From Globomyces pollinis-pini (lineage: Eukaryota; Chytridiomycota; Chytridiomycetes; Rhizophydiales; Globomycetaceae): a stretch of 64,000 bases of DNA. Within the stretch, counting starts at the first letter, position 1. Each line of letters begins with the position of its first letter. The stretch is from assembly GCA_025399215.1 (NCBI GenBank), contig MU621109.1, forward strand, positions 3,019 to 67,018, written 5' to 3'. The position numbers and the translations under genes are program-made. Below, in pieces: positions 22,860 to 33,516 of this stretch. Under the pieces are notes generated by a model that had not been told where the DNA came from, made no database searches, and worked only from the letters and a program-made list of their open reading frames with translations.

Positions 22860-23403
22860 TTAAGATCATTTCAGTCCAATGTACATAACTACTTTTAACC
22901 GTCATATCTTAAGATCTCATATTTACAATAAAACAACTCTTGAAACTATTTTTTATCTGGATTTAATCTGTTTATAAAGTACACAATTCGCGTAAGTTTT
23001 AGGTGAGTAGAATATTTATAGATAGTAGGTTAAAATAGTTCCATATTTTTAATATCCAGAAATGTCCTGTGCGTTAAATTAGGTAATTAATTTTAGAACC
23101 ATTAATTACAACTCTTTTATTATGAACTAAAGAGTTTAATCCTCACGTATATTGTTTTGAACTACCCTACACACCATCAGATTTTAAATTGATTCATTTG
23201 TCAACGTGTCAGAAACTTTTTGCAACGAATTCAAGTTAACAAATTCATTAAATTTAATATTATTATTTTGGCAGACTTAGGAGTTTGTGGTTGGTCCCAC
23301 CATTTCCACATCTCCCAATACTGTATGAACACGAACCACCAAGATAATAATCGACCTCCCAAACTCAATTATATTAATGAATATCATCAACTATACCAAA
23401 AAT

Positions 23404-23490
23404 ATGATGATTTACATTCCTAACTTTCCATTAATGATCATGAATACATCACCTTCATATTCAACCTCTTTGAAAATGATTGTCTACTGA
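23404..23490 (+). pseudogene. decayed copy of the 75-aa family
   Basis: The last 27 codons of a short frame read MIYIPNFPLMIMNTSPSY and then STSLKMIVY. This aligns with the C-terminal third of the 75-aa proteins (LPLMAMNATFSY, APSMKMIA). The N-terminal two thirds are not recoverable. It lies between copies 2 and 3 in the same orientation, as expected for a dead member of a tandem array. Confidence 0.5.
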
Positions 23491-24030
23491 TGAAAACATG
23501 ACCATTCTTTTGCCCAATATATCTCATACTTTACAATATAATACGTTAAAACAAACTCAAGATTAGAATAACCATTTTACTTTTGAAAGGTTTCATTTCC
23601 TAGTCATCCTTATTGACAAACCATGATATGGTTTGAATGATATTTGAAATAGATGATTTGAACTACATCTTTACTCAAATCATGTTTGATAATTGGGAGG
23701 CAGCAAGTATCATATGATTCAAACAACAATTCAATCACAAATAATGATTCAATTCCCATCTTACAAATCCATTTGCACCCCACACAAACACTACAAAATA
23801 AAACCGTGATTTGCTATTAGATTTTCCACAAACAAAACGTAAAAATTGAATATCACGATACAATAGTCATCTGTTTTAAAAAAAAACAGTTCCCAATTAT
23901 CTAGTTAGTAAACCATAAACGATTCAAGGGTGTTGTATGTGAACACCTTGAAAAAAAAATCAACCCCCACATCAATGCCCAAACTCTTTAATGATATAAA
24001 ATAAAACGAATACCAAGAACAATCTACTAA

Positions 24031-24258
24031 ATGTTTGAATTATTCTCCAGCCAAGATCTTTTCAGTGATATCATCATCTCCAGTGACTTCAATAACGCTT
24101 ACGATCCATCTATTCATAAAACCAACAAATCCGAAAATGGATTCTTCTCCACTCTCGGCAGTTACGCATCCGATCTACTTATCATGACTTACACGCTTCC
24201 GTTGATGGCCATGAACGCTACCTTTTCATATGCTCCTTCCATGAAACTGATTGCTTAA
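24031..24258 (+). CDS. 75-aa tandem-family protein, copy 3
   Basis: This is the same 75-aa protein with five replacements relative to copy 1 (for example Asn to Ser near the N-terminus, Leu to Phe and Ser to Thr) and many silent changes. TATAAA lies at 23995-24000 and the CAATCTACTAA leader precedes the ATG. The family's 3' flank follows at about 24296-24332. It is convergent with the glutamine synthetase gene, whose stop lies 224 bp away. Confidence 0.78.
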   Translation: MFELFSSQDLFSDIIISSDFNNAYDPSIHKTNKSENGFFSTLGSYASDLLIMTYTLPLMAMNATFSYAPSMKLIA

Positions 24259-24481
24259 TTAAGTACCGTATCAACTGTACATCCACCATCCCTTAACATT
24301 CATATATTAAGATCTCATATTTAAAATAAAATATCATACTACCATTTCATAATAGTAGTCTTTTCCATAAAAATTGAGCAGAGAATAAAATTTTCACATA
24401 ATGGTTGGTTATTTTAATAGTCTAATGATAACAAAAAATTGATGGCAATAAGAATTCAATAAAAAATCAATCTTTATTGAT

Positions 24482-27167
24482 TTAAAAGAGTAATTCAGCA
24501 TATTTTGGGAAAGGCCATTCCTTATCTGGAGAAACATTTTCAAGTTTATCAACCAAATCACGTAGATTGTTCATCAAAGGTACTAATGTTCCATTGGCAA
24601 AATCTGCTTGTTCAAGTTCATCTTCGATGGTATTGATCTTTTCGATAGCAGCACCCAAAGCGTCGGTAGCATTTTGAATGGATTTGACCAGTTCTAATAC
24701 TCTGTTGAGAATACTGCTTTCTGGTGCACCAGCAACATCAAGTCCAAGTGATTTTTGTGATACGAGTGAATCTAATAGTAATTTACGGAAATCATAAGCA
24801 GCTGGTAATACTCCAGTTAAGATCATACTCTTGAGAGTATTGGATTCAATAAGAATATCTTTAGCATACTTTTCCATCATGACGTGGTAACGAGATTTGA
24901 TTTCAGCTTCAGTCATGATACCTTGTGAAGTCATCAATTTAACGTGTACAGGGTCAACCATTTGACGGAAAGCATCTGGACAAGCCTTGATGTTTGGAAG
25001 ACCACGTTTAGTAGCTTCTTCACCCCAAGCATCAGAGTAACCATTACCTTCAAATCGAATGTTCTTGGATGCCTTGGTAAATTGACGAACAACGGAAAGA
25101 ACATCATCAACGGAAGGTTGTTCTTTAGTACCCTTTGCTTTGGTCAAGGCAGCAGTAACAGCATCAAGAGATTGAGCGACAGCAGCGTTAATGACAACGA
25201 CAGGGAAGGAAGGAGATGATTTGGAACCAACAGATCGGAATTCAAACTTGTTACCAGTGAATGCAAAGGATGAAGTTCGGTTACGATCAGTCAAATCACG
25301 AGCAATTTGAGGTAAAGCATTGACTTTCAAGTCCAAAACAGTACCACCCAATTTAACAGTTTGTAAGTGAGATTGAGAGTGAACCTTTACATCACGCGAT
25401 TCTTCAATAGCGTTCAATACTTCGGTCAAATGTTCACCCAAGAAAGCAGAAACAACACCAGGTGGAGCTTCATTGGCACCCAAACGATGTTCATTTGAAG
25501 CAGAAGCAATAGAAGCTCTCATTAAACCACCATGTTTGTGAACGGCATCCAAAGTAGCCACCAAGAATAACAAGAAACGGTAGTTGCTTTCAGGTTTAAC
25601 AGTAGGTTCAAGCAAATTTTCACCAGAGTCGGTAGACATGGACCAGTTACAATGCTTACCACTTCCATTGACACCTTTGAATGGTTTTTCGTGATAAAGA
25701 ACTTTAAGTTTGTGTCGGTGAGCAACTTGATGAAGAGTTTCCATCAATAACAAGTTATGATCGACAGCAACAGAAGCAGCTTCAAAGATTGGAGCCATTT
25801 CAAATTGATTTGGAGCGACTTCATTGTGACGAGTTTTTACAGGGACACCTAATTTGTACAATTCAAGTTCAGTTTCGGATAAAGTGGCAAGAACTCTTGA
25901 AGGGATTTGACCAAAGTAGTGATCATCCAGTTGTTGATGTTTTGGTGGAACATTACCCAATAAAGTTCTACCTGAAATTTTTAAATCAGGACGCAAGTTA
26001 TAGATGGCACGGTCAATCAAGAAGAATTCTTGTTCAGTTCCAAGAGTGGAAAAGACGTGCTTAGTTTCCTTGTCACCCAAAAGGTTCAAGAGTTTGACGG
26101 CAGCAACTGAGACAGCTTCAGATGATCGAAGCAAGATTGTCTTTTCATCTAAAGCATCACCATTGTAAGAGATAAAGACGGAAGGAACATACAAGATGGC
26201 AGTTCCATGAGGACCATTACGGATAAACATAGGACTGGAGGTATCCCAAATGGTATAACCACGAGCTTCGAAAGTAGAACGCATTCCACCGTTAGGGAAG
26301 GAAGAAGCATCAGGTTCAGATTGAAGAAGTTGGGAACCAGAGAATGCATCGATAGCGACGGTCTAAAAAAATGAGTATGGGTCAAAAAGTGGCTTTTGTG
26401 TGATCACGATTGAATTGATGAGAAAACGTTTGTCAGTGAACAAACCAAAAAAAGAACAATAAATGATGTGATGGCAGAAGAGATGCGTAAAAGACAATTA
26501 ATAATGAATAAATAAAATGGCGACAAAGAAAGTTATTTTGCAGAATGCATCGTTAAAAGGAGCAAGAATGAGAAAATGGTAAAGTGATTTAGAATTGAAA
26601 AGAAAGAGAAATGGTGAAATGTGGGGTCAAATCACGTGCAAGTTTGACTGTGGTGAACAAGGGTGTAAAAGAAATTAAAAAGGGGTGAATTCAATGATTG
26701 GTACCTCTTCAATTCCGTTGTTGAAAGTAGTTTTCAAGGTCAAGAAAGAGTCATGTTTTTCAGCAGTGGTACCAGTCTAAAGATGAGATGAAGAATACAA
26801 GGGTACTTGAGGTTGGAACCAATGGGTAAAGTGAGTTGCACCCCTATATAATGAGAAAAGACAAGGCCATACTGGTCCATAGCCCAAACACGAACAGCAT
26901 GAGCGATAGCATCAGCGGTAGGACGATCTAAAGGTTGACGACCCTTTTTAAAGGTTAGGGTGATAAAAGACATACTTGAGCTTGTTGAGTGAAACGGGCA
27001 TAAACACTCTTTGGTAGAGCATCTTGCATTTTCTTTAAGGTGAATACGTTTGAACCATAAATTTTTGAGATGTAAGCATTTTTATCACCATCCTTTGGCC
27101 AATCACAGGATCTATTTTGACGAGATACACTGTCGACTACAGCACTAATACGAGCAGATTGAGACAT
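24482..27167 (-). CDS. glutamine synthetase, type III
   Basis: Five exons (26976-27167, 26873-26943, 26807-26843, 26705-26776, 24482-26362) encode 750 aa, the usual size of GSIII and about twice that of ordinary eukaryotic GSII. Diagnostic stretches are GATHFTHWFQPQTG, the TLGTEQEFFLID active-site Glu region, VKTRHNEVAPNQFEMAP, NGSGKHCNWSM and FRSVGSKSSPSFP. It makes glutamine from glutamate, ammonium and ATP. Introns are 32, 29, 30 and 342 nt; the last is the longest in the window. GSIII is known from bacteria and scattered protists and is unusual next to fungal-type genes. Confidence 0.93.
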
Positions 27168-27393
27168 TATTTTGAGAGATAGAAATAGGTAAGGGTTAAA
27201 TAGTTGAGGAAAGATGAAGATAGATCAGCCACAAGCCACCTGTAGTGATAACAGGGTAGTACAGAATGAAAGTCTAGTATGGAACAAATTAGATACCAAG
27301 TAGTGTGATGTCTAATAAATAAATAAATTTTATTGATTTTAGTGATTGATATTAGTTTTAATGAAAATGGTATTATATGAAATAAAAGTAGTT

Positions 27394-27435
27394 GAAAGAG
27401 ATGAAAGGCTTTACCACACTGCCTTCATCTCTTTC
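27394..27435. repeat. inverted repeat upstream of a VRG4-like gene
   Basis: GAAAGAGATGAAAGG at 27394-27408 pairs with CCTTCATCTCTTTC at 27422-27435 around a 13-nt loop. It lies between the GSIII and VRG4-like divergent starts and could be an operator-like palindrome or a chance hairpin. Confidence 0.4.
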
Positions 27436-27464
27436 GATAACATCATCAGTAACCCTATAAGTAG

Positions 27465-27560
27465 TAATTACTTTTACTATTACTTTTACTATTACTATTA
27501 GTAATAGTAACAAGTCAGTTAGGGTTAATAAGTTAGTTAGGGTTAGAGTGTAGGGTTATT
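27465..27560. repeat. low-complexity ACT/TTAGGG-like tract
   Basis: Degenerate TTACTATTACTATTAG triplets are followed by three TTAGGGTTA-like words between about 27519 and 27558, just before the start codon at 27601. The words are scattered rather than a true telomeric array, so this is probably promoter low complexity. Confidence 0.5.
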
Positions 27561-27600
27561 GAGTAGTTATTCAAAGCAAATTTATTAATAGAAACTAAAA

Positions 27601-29087
27601 ATGTCACAGAATCCTATTTATCCTGTACTAGCTTATTGTGCTTCTTCAATTCTAATGACAGTCACTAACAAATTAGTACTATCCTCTTTCGACTTTAAAA
27701 TGAACTTTTTATTCTTATCTTTTCAAGTAATTTATTCAACTAACAAAAAAGTCTATCGGTTGTATCTTATTCTTACAATTATTCACCGCTTTCAAATTAA
27801 CAAAACACAGAAATTTAAACTCAAAAGATGTTAAACTTTGGCTTAAAGTCACTTTCTCTTTAGTAGCTATGATTTATTCAGGTTCAAAAGCTTTACAATA
27901 CTTGTCAGTACCAATATTCACTATTTTCAAAAATTTAACTATCATCCTCGTCGCTTATATTGAACGTTATGTCCTCGGTGGTTCCCCTGTATCAGCTATG
28001 ATTCTCACTTCCTTTCTCTTCATGGTCCTCTCTTCTTTAGTCGCTGGGTAATCAACAATCACATTTACTAAAATCTTTTTTCTCTCATATTCAATCTACC
28101 ATACTCCTAGTTTAATCATGTTCAATCTACCATACTCCTATTTTAATCATCTGGATAAATATTGCAATATTCTACTATTAATAATCATGATTTACGCTAA
28201 AAATATTCAACATTACACAATGAACAAATGAATACTAACAACCAGATATGGAGATATAACTGGAAAACCAATAGTCAAAAACAATGCAAGTTTCATTGTC
28301 TCATATGGATGGATGGTCATCAACTGTCTCACCAGTGCTGGATTCACACTCATGATGAAATTCAACATGAAAAAAGTAAACTTTAAAGATTTCGATACCG
28401 TTTATTACAACAGTACTATCCTAATCACTCAATCATAGATTTACTCTCCATACCAATTCTATTGATCATGAGTGCTGCCTTGGAACGTGAAGAAGGTGCC
28501 CGTACTTATCAAAAATATTTTACTGATGATGGAAATCAGGATGAATTTCATCGCTTATTGTATGGCATTGTTGTTTCTTCAATTTGTACTTTTGCTATCT
28601 CTTTTTCTACCGCTTGGTGTGTTCGTGTCACTGGTCCTACCACTTATAGGTACTCTTTCCCATACATTACCTCTAAACTAAATTGTTTCATTGATTCCGT
28701 ATACCATTACATCCATTATTTTATTTTGTCAAGTCCCTATTCTATCACTTGATTAGATTAACAGACCATCACTGATTCTATATCACTTGATTTCATTACT
28801 TTCTAAATTATCTTCACTACCATACTGTGTACAAAACTAACTTTAACAGTATGGTGGGTGCTCTCAACAAATTACCGATTGCAGTCTTTGGGATGATCTT
28901 TTTTGATGATGCTGTTATTAATTTTGCGTCTATATCTGGACTACTAATGGGTAAATTATCAGTCAAAAATTGATTTTTTTTAGCGTTCTTTGCAGGAGCT
29001 TTATACAGTTATGCGAAATCTCAACCACAAACAGCTCCTAATACTTATTCACAATTGGAAAGTCAAGATAGAAATGTTAAAGATTAA
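27601..29087 (+). CDS. VRG4-like GDP-mannose transporter, copy 1
   Basis: Six exons (27601-27726, 27752-28047, 28246-28412, 28439-28649, about 28850-28950, 28984-29087) encode about 334 aa with ten hydrophobic helices. The start [20 protein letters not shown], the [19 protein letters not shown] block, the YYNN motif and GALNK, the known GDP-mannose-contacting motif of yeast Vrg4, are all present. It would import GDP-mannose into the Golgi for mannan and glycoprotein mannosylation. Intron positions match the two paralogues below, but two introns here are long (about 200 nt). One boundary near 28850 is uncertain by a base. Confidence 0.88.
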
Positions 29088-29365
29088 ACATTGCATTTTT
29101 TTAATTATAATTTTTAACTCAATGATTTATAGTTACCCATTTTACAATTCATATCAACAGTGTTGAAAGAACTGACACTACTTTTATATAGTTTGTATGT
29201 TAATATCCTTACATTACTGGTGTATGTTTGTGTCCATGGCCAATTGATTATTTGTGCAAATGACAAAAGTTGAATCATATTTGGTATAAAGGAATACCAC
29301 AATAAAAGAACCTTTCTAATCATTCAAGTACCTACAATTGATCACAATTAACTGGATAGGTACTG

Positions 29366-32300
29366 ATGTCAACTACAGATTGTCAAATATTCTTTAATAC
29401 AATCTATCCATTGCTACTAGGTAAAGCAGTACCAAAATACAAACAATCCGATTGTTGTTCTTCAACTTCTTACACTTTAACCTGTACAAATAATCGTTTA
29501 ACTAAAATGTAATTCACAATGTGCTCATCACAGTGATTTATCCAATAATCAGTTGAGTGGTTCTATACCACCTTCCATCAGTAACCTACAATCACTAGAA
29601 TACTTGTAACTTTATTTCGTCTTCATTCTTTAGATGGTTACATCAAAATCGGTTATCTGGTACAATTCCAACTGAAATTGGATCCATCAAATCATTAAAA
29701 GAAATGTAATTCAATGTCATGTTCATGATAGTTTCGTACAACAGAATGATTTAACTGGTACGATACCAGAATCTATTGGAACATTAACAAATCTACAAGG
29801 ATTGTATGATGATGATTGATAATGTATAGGGCTGTATCTACAAACAAATTCACTGGTACTATTCCAACAAGTATATGGAAATTAACACAATTAACACAAA
29901 TGTATTCTTATATGATGTATTCAATTACTTTATAGTTGGTTATACAAGAATCAATTTACAGGAAACATACCACCCGAAATTGGATCACTCACCAATTTGA
30001 AAATTCTGTAAGGTTCTAAAGTATTGATGATTAGTGGAGTATTTGAAACACAAATATCTGGTTCTATACCATCACAAATTGGAAATCTAATCAATCTACA
30101 ATACATGTATATGATTTCATTTCGATAACGTATAGGCGATTATATGAAAATAAATTAAATGGTCCTATACCACCTGAAATCGGATCTCTAACTAATTTAA
30201 AGGAACTGTAATGTTTTTTTTTTGTATTATTGATTTGATATAGTGATCTACATTCAAATGAAATATCAGGATCTATTCCAGTTTCTATTCGAAAATTAAC
30301 AAATTTACAAAAATTGTATTTTGATCTATTTAGATTGATTTTATAGGTGGTTGTATCATAATGAATTAAGTGGACCGATTCCATCTGAAATTGGACAATT
30401 ACTTTTATTACAAGAATTGTAAGTTGGTTTTTTTTATGGATATTCTAGGGATTTAAGTCAAAATCAATTAAATAATGATATTCCAATTGAAATTCAATCA
30501 TTACCGAATTATAATTCAAAGAATTTTACGTTTGTTTTTTGTATTTTATTGATACATGATAGGTTTTTACCACAAAATTTACCTAATACGAAACCAACGA
30601 ATAGTAAACCAACAACTATTGTAGATGGTAATGTACCAGTAGACTCTTTCAATGTGTGGCCAATCGTTTTAGGATTTGTTGTATTGTTATTAATCTGTTC
30701 AAGTGGATTAGGATTTTACTCTTTTCGTTATCGAAAATGGTGTTTTCAAACTCATAAACAAAATATGTTAACTCAACAAAAGAGTAGAGATACTATTGTT
30801 GATGATTCTGGGACAAGAAGAAATAGTGAATTGAATCATGGTCAAAATAATGAATCTGGAACTTTTGTGTATAAGAATCAAGATCAATCTGTATCAAATA
30901 GATCATATGGTACTAGGAGTCCATTGAATACTGAAACAAATCGTTCTTATCCAGATCATTTCGAATCACATAACCATTCAAATATCATCCATAGTCGTTC
31001 CAATACTCAATTTGATTCAAATAATAACAATAGTCATTTTAATCCGAATAATACATCTTATAGTCACAGGAGTCATTCTCAAAGTGATCATTACCATTCC
31101 AACCCTGATACATTATTAAACAGTTCTTTATCACCAACCTACAATTTGGATCCGACTAAAGATACGGTTATACCAGTTTCAACCATGTATGATGTCCGAT
31201 TACAGATCACCAAAAAGATAGCTGGAAGTGGTGGTGAAGGAACAGTATACTTAGCCATTTATGATGGAAAAAAAGCTGTAGCTAAAATCCCAACCAATCA
31301 AAATCATCAAAAAGATGTCTTTTATGAAAGTCAAATGATGTCTACCTTACGTTGTCCATGGGTAGTAGAATCATTAGCATTTATGTCTGATGCAATGATT
31401 CAAATCCCAAATCAACCTGATTTACGTCGAACTGCTTTAATCATTGAATTCATGAATCTCGGTGCACTTTCCAAATATCTCATTCCACAACCTCCACTAC
31501 AAAAAGAAACCGAATATCATCTTGTCAACAATATCACTTTAAAATTAATGAAAGATGTTACAAAAGGAATGGAATTCATTCATCAATTATCATATATTCA
31601 TTTAGATATCAAACCAGATAATGTATTGTTATGTCAACAAGATGATGGTGTCATTGCTAAATTATCTGATTTTGGTTCTTGTCGTCGAAATGGAACTCAA
31701 GATCAAGTTTATCAAACCAAAGGATATATTCCACCTGAAATCCGAATTTCACCAATAGTAACTATTATTCGATTCATCTGTAGAAAACCGAAAAATATGA
31801 TATATATGCATTTGGTTGTATACTCATCAATGTCTTGACATTATCAACTGTCAATGTATGGTGGGGATATGATAAAACTTTGATGGATAAAGAAAAATAT
31901 TTGAATAGTTATATCAAAAATATTGAAATTGTTGAATTGATCATGAAATGTATACATGATATACCAACCGAACGACCAACAGCAACTCAAATTCTCCAAT
32001 CATTAAACAAATTTACACAACAAGATTTTAAATCAATATTACCAACTGTTGAAGAATCATATAGTAATCATGATTTAGTTTATTAATGATAGTACCGATA
32101 TGTTCTGAAATTGGTTCTAGTACTATTAAATCATCATCACGTCCATATCGACTTACACCAGGAGAATATCTATTTCAAAAATTACAATTGACTTCTCCAA
32201 CATCATGGTTAGAATTTCAAACAAATTTTCAACTCACTTTTGTACCAAATCTTGATTTTAATTTCAATAAATTAAAAATGTTAATACATCCAAAAGCAAA

Positions 32301-32442
32301 TCAAGTCAGTGCTCGATTAATTTCTCAAACTATTTTGGATTGTATCACACCACTTGGATTTGATGATGATGAATCTATCTGGGTTGATGGTATTTTGGAT
32401 GCTATTGATGAATTGATTATCGATTGTACTAAAGCTTCCTAG
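29366..32442 (+). CDS. plant-style LRR receptor-like kinase
   Basis: The model joins to 898 aa if the ATG at 29366 is used. A Cys-containing N-cap is followed by ten 24-residue LRRs of the plant-specific LxGxIPxxIGxLxxL type (first exon 29534-29605). A membrane helix (WPIVLGFVVLLLICSSGLGF), an Asn/Ser/His-rich juxtamembrane region and a kinase domain follow. Kinase motifs are AGSGGEGTVY, AVAK, HLDIKPDN and SDFGS, then YDIYAFGCIL after a 26-nt intron. A 29-nt intron at 32064-32092 then adds about 115 residues of unassigned C-terminus. Each LRR is one exon of 72 nt. The catalytic-loop Arg is Leu (HLD). No signal peptide is visible at this start, so an upstream exon spliced at about 29378 is likely. 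Confidence 0.82.
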
Positions 32443-32470
32443 TATTTGAATATATTTTTTGATTCATCAA

Positions 32471-32554
32471 CCTTATTTTACATGACATTTTATATCATGT
32501 TATATAGAGAGATAGAACCTTATTTTACACGACATTTTATTACATAGAGAGATA
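32471..32554. repeat. short direct repeat
   Basis: CCTTATTTTACATGACATTT and a following TATAGAGAGATAGA at 32471-32516 recur with few changes at 32518-32554. It lies in the 3' flank of the LRR kinase and probably reflects a local duplication. Confidence 0.5.
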
Positions 32555-32568
32555 GATTAATGGTGTAA

Positions 32569-32868
32569 TTACTGTGGGTTATCTTCTGTCTGTGGTATCA
32601 CTGGTTTACTGCTGGTACTATCGCTGGATCTTCTGTCGGTAGTATCACCGGTTCTGCTGCTGGTACTGTCGCTGGATCTTCTGCCGGTAGTATCACTGGT
32701 TTTGCTGCTGGTACTATCGCTGGATCTTCTGCCGGTGGTATCACTGGTTCTGCTGCTGGTACTATCGCTGGATCTTCTGCCGGTAGTATCACTGGTTTTG
32801 CTGCTCGTACTATCACTGGATCTTCTGCTCTGCTTTGAATGATGTTTATTGATTTTTAATAATCTCAA
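32569..32868 (-). CDS. possible Ser/Thr/Asp/Arg repeat protein (minisatellite-encoded)
   Basis: A 99-codon frame is built from five 16-residue units of the form RRSSDSTSSKTSDTTG. It may be an exon of a repetitive surface or linker protein, but a second minus-strand frame and one plus-strand frame are also open because the DNA unit is 48 bp. A basic N-terminus (MRLLKINKHHSKQ) precedes the repeats. No signal peptide is seen. Coding status is uncertain. Confidence 0.3.
   Translation of the reverse strand: MRLLKINKHHSKQSRRSSDSTSSKTSDTTGRRSSDSTSSRTSDTTGRRSSDSTSSKTSDTTGRRSSDSTSSRTGDTTDRRSSDSTSSKPVIPQTEDNPQ
32590..32830. repeat. 48-bp minisatellite, about five units
   Basis: A 48-bp unit containing GGTACTATCGCTGGATCTTC is repeated about five times with a few substitutions and one 1-nt indel at the left edge. 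The unit length is a multiple of three, so reading frames persist across units. Confidence 0.85.
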
Positions 32869-32985
32869 AGGTAATGTTTATTAACTAAAAGGAAAGCAGG
32901 CATAAACAGCGGTATAATTTTATTCAACCAGAGCTAGATTGTATTACTAAATATAACAATATCCTTATCAAAAATATTTTCGTGT

Positions 32986-33240
32986 TTGGTTCTATATATA
33001 TTTCAGACATTATATATGACATTAAAGTCGTTGGCAATTTGTAATATTTACAAGAACAAATCAGCGTTTGACAAGGCTAACGATGATTTAAGGAAACTCA
33101 TCGTATCGTACCTTCAAAGTCCTTCTGTATCCAAAATTGCATATGAATTAAAAGAATTCAAATACTCACCGTTTTATAAAACGATTTCTATTCAAATTCA
33201 CATTACAATTGTTAGAAACCATGTCTTTTTGCGTGGTTGA
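32986..33240 (+). other. possible coding remnant, unrecognised
   Basis: An 84-codon frame holds a protein-like central part (SAFDKANDDLRKLIVSYLQS, SKIAYELKEFKYS) without known motif, splice partner or paralogue in the window. It lies 280 bp before the second VRG4-like gene. It could be an exon of an undetected gene or a relic. The rest of 32443-33516 shows only the repeats noted. Confidence 0.25.
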
Positions 33241-33516
33241 ATTGCCATTCCTTTCTATCATTTTCTATCGAATCACAGCACCACATGGATTCATATACTA
33301 ATTAATCCACCAACAAGCACGAACGATATGAAAAAAAAGATATTCACAGAGTGACACAATATATTGAGATTTACTTTGTACTATAGTTTTTGTATTCATT
33401 CCTATTTTGAACAAACCATTTTACTTGCGTTGTGTATCTCATATGTATGTACCATTCGTAGCATTTCATTTTCTTTACTCTTCAAAAATAGGGGAAAAAA
33501 GCAATAGAAATAGAAA

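Noticed and set aside
27519..27558. TTAGGG words as an interstitial telomere
   Set aside because: Only three imperfect words with irregular spacing; more likely low-complexity promoter DNA.
32084..32088. TAATG overlap of a stop and start in the LRR kinase, looking like termination-reinitiation of two cistrons
   Set aside because: A 29-nt intron at 32064-32092 joins the two frames into one protein, matching the intron size used elsewhere.
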